Positions 1-12,500 of a DNA stretch of 64,000 bases are shown here, one piece after another; within the stretch, counting starts at the first letter, position 1, and every line of letters starts with the position of its first letter. The stretch spans positions 1,342,529-1,406,528 of the forward strand of contig JAJVDF010000282.1 in the NCBI GenBank assembly GCA_022410635.1, given 5' to 3'. A model generated the notes under the pieces. It had not been told where the DNA came from, searched no databases, and worked only from the letters and a program-made list of their open reading frames with translations. The stretch comes from Tretioscincus oriximinensis (Eukaryota > Chordata > Lepidosauria > Squamata > Gymnophthalmidae). The translations under genes were made by a program, and so were the position numbers.

Positions 1-280
1 AATATATCCCCTTTTCACTGCTAAATGAAAATTTTCTTTCTGCCACTTGCGAGCCGAAGAATAACTTGTGTTTCAGTGAAATGAATCGGAATGTCAGTAT
101 CTGGAATAAATGAGCTAATTAAAACTGCAAGCCAATGAGAACGGTATTCACTGGTATTAAATGTTATAAGAGTCTTGTCATTCTCAGCAATTACTCCACA
201 AACGGAACAATCTGAGGCAAAACCTTTATTCCTAACAGCAAGAAGTGACTAATAATGGATGTTTGGACTTTTTTTGATAG

Positions 281-523
281 CTTGATAGGAATATGGTTCT
301 TCCTCCTGGCTTCATAGTTCCTTCGCATTTGGATTACCAAGGTTACCACAAATACATCGATGAAGTGCTTCCCCATGAAAGTCCAGTCAGTTATGGCCTC
401 CACCCCAACACAGAAACTGAATTCCTTACAGTAACTTCAGACAGCTTGTTCCGTACGCTACTTGAACTGCAGTCCCAAGACTCTATCACTGGGGAAAGAA
501 CATCACAGCCAGTGGAAGAAAAG
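281..523 (+). CDS. Dynein heavy chain exon A (end of AAA6)
   Basis: Reads [19 protein letters not shown], then [16 protein letters not shown], ending VEEK before GTGAGT. Two AG acceptors are possible, at 279-280 (phase 0, exon from 281) and 287-288 (exon from 289). The 281 start gives a length divisible by three. The choice affects only two or three residues. Confidence 0.88.
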
Positions 524-3500
524 GTGAGTTCTAAAACCAAAATCAGGTGGGTGGATTTTAAAAATGCAGGGAGCATTCCCTGAAATCAATAGGCAGAAGA
601 GTTAGAGCAGGCAAGGGAAAATATTATTTTTTTCACCCAGGTCATGTCTGTGGAATTTACTTCCAGAAGAGACGATGGTAGTAGCAGCTTGGATAGCTTT
701 AAGGCAGGATTAGACAAGGTCATGGAAGCATATGGCATAAATACCTAGGATGGATTTCTTGATACTGCCTCTGGGATAGAACACTAGGCAGGACTCCTGA
801 AGAATTTGTAACCCGAAACATCCAGAAGGCTTGAAGTTCTGGGGCAATTATTGTATGATTCAGACTGTGACCAGATGCAGCAAAACAACAAAAAAGCATT
901 TATCTGAGGCAGCTCAGGCACGATTTAGAGATGAGATTGTTCATACACCAATCTTCCCTGTCCATCTTATGAATACTCTGTGCTAAAATTGGTGGATTAG
1001 AGAAGGGCTGGGAACACAAGGCCCACACATTGCTCCTCCATACACTCCTTTTTGTTATGTTTGAACAGAACCAAAGACTGGTGATAAATTCCATAACGGA
1101 GGGCCCAGTCTTTGAAAGTATGAAATTAGTTTTGATTCCAAGCTCTTCTCAATAGACAAAGGCTGCATCCCCATTAAGAATTTTTACCAAGATGATACTA
1201 ATATCATGTAGAATATGCCCCATGAGTTCACGCATGTTCAGCAATCCACTCACTAAAAATAACCGTGGTCTTGGATTTTCCAACCACTGCTGTTGTCCCA
1301 TTTCATGGCAAACTTCTTTAAAATCCAAAATATATCCTTTGTACGACATTCAGTAACGTGAACATGGTAAATCTCATAAGACTTTGAAGCTAGATGTTAA
1401 AGTTCCTTGGCTTTCAACTCACAGAGAATGCTGGGAATTGTAGTAAGGCAAACCTAGCAATGACTGATAGGGCATGTCATTTGACAAGAATGCATGGCTG
1501 TATAATGGGAACCCAAAAAAAAACATGGAAAATTGAGCAGAGGTGAAGCAGAATCATGAGTGTCTTTTTCCAGATTTAAAAGAAATAGCAACACAAAACA
1601 AGTCATGGGGAGCCATCCTAGATCTCTCTGTGTATGTCTCTATCAGGTCTCTTTTGCTTATTGCAGGTTAAGACAATATTAAATGACATACAAGAGAAGA
1701 TCCCAGAAGGATATGACATGTCTGATATTACCTCAAAAACTGCAGAATATTCTCCTTATATTTTGGTTTGCTTCCAAGAATGTGAAAGAATGAATATACT
1801 ATTAAATGAGATGAGGCGTTCACTTAAAGAGCTCGATCTAGGTCTTAAGGTATGTATCCATTGAGTTATTCCTTGCTGGACTATATTATGTAGTAGATAA
1901 ATAGGCCTAATTGAGGTGTATAAAATCATGCATGGGATGGATGAGGTGAATACAAAAAAACTATTTTCTCTATCACACAACACTACGACCAGAGACCATT
2001 CCTTGAAACTGATGGGCAGAAGAGTGAGGACAGATAAAGCAAAGTATTTTTTTCACCCAGTAGGTCATCAGCCTTTGGAATTTACTTCCAGAAGAGGTGG
2101 TAGTACCTAGCTGCCTGAATAGCTTTAAGAGAGGATTAGACAAGTTCATGGAAGCTAAGGGTATAAACAGGTATTGGGATGCATGTCTTGAAACTCCCTC
2201 CGAGATGGAGCAACAGGGAGGATTCCTGAAGTGCCATTTACAGGGAGTCAAGAACAAGTGAAGATTTTGCCTTCTTCTGTTCAGACTGCCCAGGTGCAAT
2301 TAGTGGGCCTCTGTGTGAGACAGAAGACTGGGCTAGATGATCTCCAGCCTCATTCAGCAGGGCTCCTCTTAGGTTATTATGTTCCAGTTGAGGTTTCCTT
2401 CACACTGATTATGGCAGATTTTGTGGTGATACCTTTTGAGAACTCCAACCTTACCTCACAATTCTTTTCAGCAAGGAAGGGCATGAAAAAGCTGTTTTCC
2501 CTGCTGAATTTAGGCAGAAAAATACAGCATTTTAATATTAAAAAAACCCTCACAACCTAAAACCTCCAAGGTTTTTAATTGGAATCTTTTTTATCTCTGT
2601 GTATTCATCTGGGCAAAAACAAAGGGGAGAGATACATCAGCTGATGACAGAAGAGCAACAGGGTTTCTTGGGAGCTATAAGCTTCCAAAGCCTTATGGGA
2701 TTTGTAGTCAAATACATGAGGAAGACAAAGAGTTTCCTTGCTATGTGTGAAAGATGAGTAGTGAGATTTTTAAAGATTTTGCTACAGAGTCATCTAGATG
2801 TAGCCATCTATTGAAAATCACAATCTCTTTATTTTTGTCTGTTGCTATTGTTCGCCCTCTTGGTACAATGGAAATGCTTTTATTGTTATGATGATAACTG
2901 ATATTTAATATTGTACAAAAGGTTATAAAAAGGGGGGAAATCACTACGAATCCCATTTTCAAGAAGGACCAATTGATTTAAACCAGTGACAATTTAATAA
3001 CCCAAAGAAATCTGTATTTTTGTTGGGAAAATTGTGCATAGCAACCTTGTGCCTTCGGATTTCAAGTAGCTATGCAACATTTATAGCTCCCGTCCTAGCT
3101 GTGGTTGAAATAGATCAAATTCAGCAACAAGCTGTAATTTTCCATCTTCAGTTTGGCGCTTGTGTTTTGCAGTTTGCTCCATATTGACTTAAAGAAAGAA
3201 AATATAGTTCATAATATTCGTAAATGGGGAGAAGGGGCTTGTCTTTCAATGAAAAATAATTTTAAAAAGCTTTTTTTCCTATGAGAAGGACAACAAATGA
3301 TGGATATGTTAGGACAATCCCCTTAACCATTTCAAAAAATTAAAATTTTTGGAGCTCTACATCTGAAAAAAAAAAGTCAGTTGGTTTTGTTTTTAAAAAG
3401 CATTGTGAAATTACATGAAAACTCTTTGGATTCGTTATGGATTGGGAATCGGGAGATCTTTTATGAATAACTTCATAGTGCAGCAAATGATCATGCTGTC

Positions 3501-6500
3501 CGTAAGACAATGGTAGCAATTCTTTTCTATCTGGTCCTGGACATCCAGGGATTTCACCAGCATGAAATCCCTGCATGTGTACCAATTGTGCATGTGCGGT
3601 CACTGGGTTTGTTTTGCAACCACACATGCACGCTGTGCAGCTAAAATGGCATAGCGCAGGGTAACGGTACTCCATGAGAGGAAAGCGCTACAGAAGTTGC
3701 TTTTTGCCAGTGTTTTTTAAAAGCGCGAAATTTCCTTGCACTAGGGTGGTATAAGGTTTGATTCCATGTTAGGGCAGAATCCCTGGTCCCCAACAGCAGA
3801 ATCTCACCTTGGTAACATGGACGAAAGTACTCCAAACTTCCAAAATAACTCAGTCCAGGAATTACAAAAGTAGTTGTTTGTTGCAAAGCACCAAGTTTAG
3901 AAAACTAATGCATTCAAAATTTCATTCCATGTGGAAGGCTACTTGCGGTTTCAAAGAATAGCAAAATCAAAGAATTGATAAGCAAAATCATATTAGAAAT
4001 TCAGCAAAGCGTTCAGCAAATATCCTGCAGCATGGATGGCTGGCAAAACATCAAATCATTCAGCCCTCTTTTTGCTAACGAACTCTTGAGCCTGTGTGTC
4101 TTTTTTTTCAACCCTCACTGCCCCCCTGCTTCTATTCAGGTGTCACCAATTTTAGCCAGTTAGTGATGTAGCATGTTCTGTGTTAGCTTATATTCATAGC
4201 TTACATTGCATAGCTTACTTTGAGCAAGTTACCCCTCCTGATTTTGAAATTCCAATTATGCTTCTTGCTGCTGTGGCCTTCAGTTCCCAGCCTTTCCACA
4301 GCTGTGTAATCCAAGCTAATATCCTCCCTTAAAGTCCCAGTAACTACTCAGATATGTTTTTCTTAAACAACCTTGGCCTATATTCACCAACTGGGCAATA
4401 AGAAAAGAAATACCTTCTTGCAAAATAGCTTTATACTTGCTAACCTTCTAATCGATATAGCATTCGGTACATAAACCTTACAATTCTATGTTAGTATAGC
4501 AGAGAGAAAAAACACAGGACAAGCCTATGACTGCTGCCTCTTAAGAGCATAAGAGGAGCCCTGCTGAATTGGGCCAGAACCCATCTAGTACTAGGCTGAC
4601 CAGATGACCTCTTTTTCGGGGGGGGGCATTTTTGGGGTGCGTCCCAGTTTTTTCTGAGGAAAAAAATTGAAAAAAAAATCTTTTTTTGAAAAAATGTGCT
4701 CATAAAAAACTGGGAGTCACCGTAAAACCGGGTTTTCAACCCCCCGCCCAAAAGGGGTCATCTGGTCAGCCTAATCTAGTCCAGTCTTCTGTCTCACACA
4801 GAGGCCCACCAGATGCACTTGGGCTGTCTGAACACAGGAAAGCAAAATATACACCTGTTCATGACATCCTGCAAATGGCATTTCAGGAGTCCTGCCTATT
4901 AAAACCCTTGGAGTCTATAAACCTGTCTAGTCTTGTCTTGAAGCTATCCAAGCATCTGAAGAAGTAGACGTGTCTACGAAAGCTTATGCCACCCACTTAT
5001 CTCAATTTCAGAGAAATAGCTGTGTTAGTCTAGTAGAAAGTCCAGCAAAGGAGCTAGCAGCACTTTGAGACTAACTTGAGAAAAGTGGTTGGCATAAGCT
5101 TTCGTAGACAGGTCTACTTCTTCAGATGCATCTGTCTACAAAAGCTTATGCCAACCACTTTCGTAGACAGGTCTACTTCTTCAGATGCATCTTCAGACCT
5201 GTCTACGAAAACTTATGCCAACCACTTTTCTCAAGTTAGTCTCAAAGTGCTGCTAGCTCCTTTGCTGCACTTATCTCAAGTTAGTTTCAAAGTTCTACTA
5301 GTTCCTTTGTTGGACTTTCTACTAGACTAACACAGCTATTTCTTGGAAATTGATTATCCAAGCTGTTAGCTACCAATACCTCTTCAGGAAGTATATTCCA
5401 CAGGCCGATGACCCTCTGGGTGAAAAAATATTTTCCTTTGTCTGTTCTCACAGTCTGTACCCATCAGTTTTAAAGAGTCCCTCTGGTCCTAGTGTTGTGT
5501 GATAGAGAAAATATTTTTTCTCTATTCACCCTGTCCATCCCATGCATGATTTTGTACACTTCAAACAGATCACTTCTCAAACGTCACCTTTCAAGGCTGA
5601 AGAGGTCCAGACGTTGCAGCCTGACTTCACAAGGGAGGTGCTCCGGACCCTTGATCATTCTTGTTGCCCTTTTCTGCACCTTCTCTAGTTCCACAATATC
5701 CCTCTTGAGATGTGGTGACCAGAATTGAACACAGTATTCCAAATGTGGCCTCAACACAGAGTTATAAAGAGGCAAAACAACATTTGCTGACTTGTTTTCG
5801 ATTCCTTAATTATCCCAAAATGGAATTTGCCTTTTTTGCTGCTGCTGCACACTGGGTTGACATCATCATCAAATTGTCCACCAATACCCCAAGATTATTT
5901 TCTTGCTCGGTCACAGAAAGCTTGGTTCCCATCAGGTGGTAGGAGTAGTTGGGGTTCTTTGCCCCAATGTGCATGACCTTGCACTTGCTTAAATTGAAGA
6001 ACATTTACCACTTAGATGCCCACTCACCCAATTTCAATAGATCACTCTGGAGTGCCTTACAATCATTTTCAGTTTTCACTACCCTGAACAGTTTAGTGTC
6101 GTCACCAAACTATTTACCTCGGCATCCAGATCATTTATAAATATATTGAAAAGCAAGGGTCCCAGTACAGATCCCTGGGGTAACCCACTTCTTACCTCTT
6201 TCCACTCAGAGAACTGTCCATTTAATACTACCCTCTGTTTTCTATCTTTTAGCCAGTTTCCTATCCAGGACAAAGTCTGTCCTCTTATACAATGAGTGTG
6301 GAGCTTTTTTAAGAGTCTTTGATGAAGGACTTTATCAAAAGCCTTTATCTACATGGTAGTCAATTTCAGAGAAATAGCCGTGTTAGTCTAGCAGAACACA
6401 GGACACAGAGGGAGAAATGGGAACTAGACCCTGCCACAAACCCAGATGTCAACTCTGTGCACACATCCACCCTGGCAATGTCATCANGGGACCTGATAAC

Positions 6501-9500
6501 ACCACCCACAACATTAGAGGGACTTTTACATGCTCATCTTCTAATGTGGTGTATTCCATCTTCTGCCAACAATGCCCCTCTACACTCTACATTGGGCAAA
6601 CAGGACAATCCCTTCGCCAGAGAATAAATGGACACAAATCAGATATTCGAAATGGAAACANACAGAAACCAGTTGCTGAACATTTTAACCTTCCAGGACA
6701 TTCTCTCTCAGACCTCAGGACTGCAGTTCTTGAACAAAGAAACTACAAAGGAAGATTTGAAAGAGAAGCAGCAGAACTTGAATACATTCACAAGTTCCAG
6801 GCCATCAGCAAAGGACTTAACAAGACAATGGTTTCCTGGCCAACTATACATTTTTATGACATCTGTTAAGTATTTGATTGATTCTCTACCAGACATTGCA
6901 CCTTGTTGCCCCAGGCACTTTTTTACATAAGAGGATTAGTTCCTGCTATTTACCTGTCTTTTTAAGGAGATTAGTTCCTGCTATTTACCTGCAATTCAAC
7001 ACCTCCCTACAGTTGCATATGCTTTGTCTTCTCCCATACACATTTCCCTATAAATACCTGACCCTGACATTAGTCCCTCAGCATCTAAAGAAGTAGACCT
7101 GTCTACAAAAGCTTATGCCAACCACTTTTCTCAAGTTAGTCTCAAAGTGCTGCTAGCTCCTTTGCTGGACTTTATCTACATGTTTGTTAACACTCTCAAA
7201 GAATTCTAGCAAGTTGGTAAGGCATGATTTACCTTTGCAGAAGCCATGCTGAATTTCATTCAGCAATGCGTGCTTCTCCATGTGTTTAGTAATTTTGTCC
7301 TTAATTATGGTTTCCAACACTTTACCTGGAAATGATATTAAACTGATGGGTCTATCATTTCTGGNATCACCCCAGGATCCTTTTTTGAAGATTGGTGTTA
7401 AGTTAGCTACTCTCCTATCTATTGGTACTCTGCCTGATCTTAAGGAAAGATTAAATATTTTGGTTAGCAGTTCAGCAATTTCATAATTGTTGTGCATAGT
7501 CTTCTGTGGATTTTTTTGGTCATATTTAAGACCAAAATTAGGAGACCAAATAACATTGTTGCCCCTTTTAGAAATAAATCACTTGCCTCTTTTTCAGGCA
7601 CCAAATTGTCTTAAGTTTGACTGTTCCGCTGCCTTATGTGTTTTTACTGCTAAAAAAAGACAAGAAAAAAGCTCTCTATCATTTATCATGTCATCTTATC
7701 ACAGCCTCTTTGTAAGACACAAATAGCACACTAATGTTTTCTTTTGTTAGGGTGAGTTGGCAGTCTCTACAGAGATGGAGGAACTGCAGACAGCACTTTT
7801 CTTGGATAAGCTTCCTGGCACTTGGGTGAAACTGGCTTACCCAACAACGTACAACCTTGCTCAATGGTAAGACATAAGCCAGAAGCTGCTGCTTCTTTAT
7901 TAATTGATCAACAAACAAAAAAGCAAAAATTTGCTGAATCAGCAGGAGGAAGAAAAGGAGAGGGAGGAAGAGGAGAAGAAGAACAGGGTTTTTATATCCC
8001 GCTTTTCGTACCCAAAGCGGCTTACAAGGTTATTTTTCACCCAAAGGCTTACATTCTACCTTCCCCACCAAGGTGTAGNGGTTCCCATTTATCTAGTTGC
8101 AGTTTGTTATAATTTCTTGCGATTCTTGCTTTCAAATACCTGGGTTGGCTAGAACTGCGGGCTAGTAAAAGACGGTCACACCTCTCCATGTCCAACATGG
8201 GGCTGATCTCTCAGATGAAAGAGTGACGTTTAGCCAACTGAGCCATTTGTGCCTGCGAATATAATGCCTTGGGGGGGAAATGTATTTTATGGTGAATCTA
8301 CTTCTGCCAACTCGACTAGCGGGTCTTATTATGGAACCAAGAGAGTCATAAAAAAGTCCCACAACCATTCCTGCCAAATATCAGCAGGGAATCCTGTCAC
8401 AAACAGGCTGTTATCATCACACACAAAATAAAAGAAGAGTCAGTTTTTATACCCTGCTTTTCTCTTTCCGAAGGGAATCAAAGCGGCTTACATAACCTTC
8501 TGCTCTTCTCTTCACAACAGACAGCCTGTGAAGGAGGTGTTGTTTTGATTATTTATATGTCATGTCCTCATCATCATCCAGCAAGGACTTGGATGTAGAA
8601 GTCCTTGCTAGGCTTCTGTTTCCAGCCACGGAGAGCATAAGAGAGGATCGTGCACAGCAGGCAGAGCCTTTCTCTGGGACTATAGAGGAGGAGGACAACT
8701 AGGCTGCATGCATATGACATTTTTCTACCTCATTCGTAGCGCAATCAGAAAGACTCGGGCACAAGTGCTAAGTGCTTTTCAGTTGTCCAACCGCAACAAA
8801 AACCTTTTTCCCCAGAATAAACTATTGCTCAGATATTCAGACATCATTCTGGAGAACCCCCGTACTCTCGTGACCGTATGCACGTGCACAGATTAGATGT
8901 GAGGTGTTAAAACAACCGAGAATGTGGCAGTTGTTTCTATTGGCTGTTGTGGGAAACAAAATTCTCGGACTGCACTGTGATGAGAGCAACGAGCAATGAT
9001 ATGGAACTGGAGCATTGGTCACGGAATATACATGTTTGGTGTGCACAGACATTGCTATATTCCATATTATAGCATTGTAGTGATTTTTAAGTTATTGTGT
9101 CCACCTAACCTTAGACATTCCTGATTAAGTTGATTGAAGAAAAGTGTTTTTTTCAGGTTGAGAAAAGTGGGGTATAAAGACCGACTACTTTTCCTCCTCC
9201 TCCTCCTCTTCTTACTCCTCCTCCTCTTTGTCTCCTTCTTCTTCTCCTTCTCTTTTTTAAACCCTTCATAGCTGTCAAAATAGTTTAACAAACCACCATT
9301 GCTGAGGAAAGAGGGTTTCTGTACAAATAGAAGAGATTATACATTCATCTGCTTCACAGGACAGATGCAAGATACATTATCTCTCAGTGAAATGACAAAT
9401 ATCAAAGTTAAATAGGGAAGGTATGTAAGGTGGAGGAAAGTGGATTAAAATGTGTGTTTTAACTAAATCAATTTTCAGAAATAACCATGCAGAGGCTAAT

Positions 9501-12500
9501 CCCTTACAAATATGTTCAGGGGAATATATTAGATGGCCGGCCCACCTACACAAAATGAATGGCATACAACCTCACGTGTGTTTTCAGAAGCTGGATAAAT
9601 GAGATACATTAAGTGTTTGATGTGATTCTGCTCTATAATTCAGGAAGACATACGCCAGCACTGAATTTTCACTCAGTCCTCAAGAATCACATATAGGCAA
9701 AGCTGCAAGATGATGGTTTTGCCTGAAAATTCAACATGGGGGTTATTTAAAACAACAAAAAAACTTTTTTACATTTGGAAAAATGAAAGAAGAAAGCCAC
9801 CTGTACAATCTTTAAAGACACAAAAGTAATCCAAGTATAAGACTTTAACTTGGCTTTTAGCTGGAAAAAAACAACACTCTCATCTTTAGTTCACTGTACT
9901 ATTGTTTTTTAACAGCTTAATTCCATTTTTACTGTTAACCGCCTTGGGTACTGACCAGATTTTCTGAGGCCCAACCAAGGTGATTAATATTCATGCCAAT
10001 TTGCATATTCATGAATATATACATCCCCCCCCAAAAAACCTTGTGCACGTAAAATATGCGAACCATGTGAGAAATGTATGATATCACTTCCAAGGGGCAG
10101 AACCAAAAGTGGCATCATTTTGTGACATCACTTCCAGGGCGGGACATAAAAATCCCCATTAGAGAATCTATGGAAAATGATACCTTCCTCTTTGGAGCAG
10201 CAAGAAAGGAAGACCTCCCATTCCCAAACCAGAGATCTGGCAAAAATAGAAATAAAGAGTCTTGTTTGCAGGGCCACATTTTGGGTGTTTGATGCCCCCG
10301 AGCAGTAATTTTTTTATGCCTCCCCTCCCCCCTCACTAGGAGTTTTCCAACAGGAATTTTTAAAAAAATACTGGAGCAGAGTGGCATTATTGGCAGACCC
10401 GCGAAAAAATCCAAACAAGGAGGAGAGAACAAGATACAGGAACAAACAACCAAACCTCTCCTCTACCAAGCCAAATGACACAAAACAAAGCAGAATCAGT
10501 AGTATAAAAGTGTAGTATAACACTTTTATACTACTGATTCTGCTTTGTTTTGTGTCATTTGGCTTGGTAGAGGAGAGGTTTGATTATTGGCAGACCCTCC
10601 TTGTGATGCTGCGTTGAATTAAAAAAAAATGGAAAATGTTATATTTTTTATTTTTTTATTTTACTGTAGGGAGGGTGTCTTCAGGAGCTAGCCTAGTTTC
10701 CAGAACCTCCTAGAGATGCTGCAGTGAATTTTAAAAAATAATTTAATAAAAAAAAAATTAAAGACATTTTTTAAAAAATATATTTTTACTGTGGATAGCC
10801 TGTCTTCAGCAGCTGGCCCCAGTTGCCAGAGCCTCCTAGCATTACTGCAGTAATTTTTTTTTAAAATAAAAAAAATTAAAAAGTTTTTTCAAAAAAAAAN
10901 TTTTTTTTTCGTCAGCAAAAAACAGGGAAATCACAAAAATGGGGTTTCCCCAGGAAACCGGGGTCATCTGGTCAGCCTAAACAATATTGGTTACAAGGAG
11001 GAAAAGGAAAAGCGGGCGCTATTTAACATCTTTTTTTGGATATGGAGGAAAATATTAGTAGAGCCATCAGCAGAATATGGATGACTTGAATACTACAAAA
11101 GAACAAATAGAAAAAAGGTTAGAGGACTGAAGAGCAAAGATTAAATATGGAAGGTTAAAAGTGGTGAGGCTTAAAATTTTGCACAGGTGATACAGGGCCC
11201 CAACCTACATAAGTCCCTTCCACACTAAAGGGTAAAACTCGAAATGAGGTTTAAACCCGGCATAAAGCAATCCTTTATCTGTTTATGTTACATAAAAATT
11301 TAACCTGGAGCTGGCGAGGGAAGACTCACAAAGGACCAGGAAGTGCATGTGAGCCAGCTGTGATATTGCAGTTTTGACTGGCTGGCATCCTCACACCCTA
11401 ATCATGCCTTGGAGTAGCATGCCAGACACCCAGGGTTCTAGGCAAGCTTTCTGTTGGAAGGAGAGGTATTTTGGACCTCTTCTTCTACAACAAAGGAGCC
11501 TTTTCTCAGATGGGGGACAATGGAAGCTGCTTTGCTCTGTATGGTGAAGAAATAAAGATGATCCTATTAACCAGGTAGGAGGACCTTATCAGGAAGCAGC
11601 CTTGGTTTATATAATGAAAGGTATGTCACCCAAGTGTTGGCATTGTAAAAGGTTCAATGGTACTTATTGGCACTTGTGGTGGGAGTGTGAAGAAATAAAA
11701 AACTTTGGGGTACCCAGGGCTTTTTTTGTGACGGAACGCGCTGGAATGCAGTTCCGGCACCTTTTATTTAGGCGGGGGGGCGCGGGGGGGGCGGAGTTAG
11801 CGGGGGTGGCAGCGGAGTTAGCGGGGGCGGCCGCCTCCGCTCCCCCCGCCGCTCCCTCCGCCGCCTAAATAAAAGGTGCCGGTACTGCGGCGTTAGCCGC
11901 CGGCGAGGGGGCATGGCGTTAGCGGAGGCAGCAGCGTTATCGGACGCCGCCACCTCCCCCTCCCTGCCGCCGCCGTTGTTAGTACCGGCACCTTTTGTTC
12001 TGGAAAAAAAGCACTGGGGGAACCAATAACAGAACAGATTAATATATTAATCAGCTCCAGTAGGATTTGGAGTGGATATGAGTATGTTTTGATGTCTCTG
12101 GAAAATGCCAAAATGCATGGAGAGTACCACTATGTAATTGGATAACTTTTGATGGCTGATGCATCTATAATTATTTTATGATACAAAAAAAGAGGACTGG
12201 ACCTTATCAAACTGGCATATTTATATCATGACCAACGAGTTTTATTTATTGAAGGAGCGAAGGGATTTGGTTGGGAACAACAAGAATTTTGGCTAATACT
12301 TTGGTTAATAATAGATGGAAGATTATATTAAATATGGATAAAGGGATTTCTCATAGAGAGGAACTGTATTTAAATATAAGAACATTGATAGAGAATTTTG
12401 GTTGAGTTTGGTGTGTTCTATAGCCAATAGTGGGGGAGGGATTGACAAGGTTAACACTCAGTTTGGCTTTTGCATTGTTATCAAGTTTTGTATTAAGGCA

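Larger units (their letters stand above)
4525..7560 (-). mobile_element. CR1 LINE, long antisense copy interrupted by one MITE and two PLEs
   Basis: Reverse-transcriptase pieces read on the minus strand. 7486-7153 has [19 protein letters not shown] and [13 protein letters not shown]. 6273-6079 has [15 protein letters not shown] and [20 protein letters not shown]. 5775-5584 has [16 protein letters not shown] and [11 protein letters not shown]. The 3' end with the GCCCACCAGATGCAC segment lies near 4800. The frame is broken, so the copy is dead. It is interrupted at 4591-4773 (hAT-like MITE), about 4955-5345 (PLE) and 6356-7169 (PLE with endonuclease), which dates those insertions after it. Confidence 0.92.

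Noticed and set aside
6417..6869. A host GIY-YIG nuclease gene
   Set aside because: It lies inside a Penelope-like insertion with target duplications, has no introns of its own, and carries the PLE end modules.
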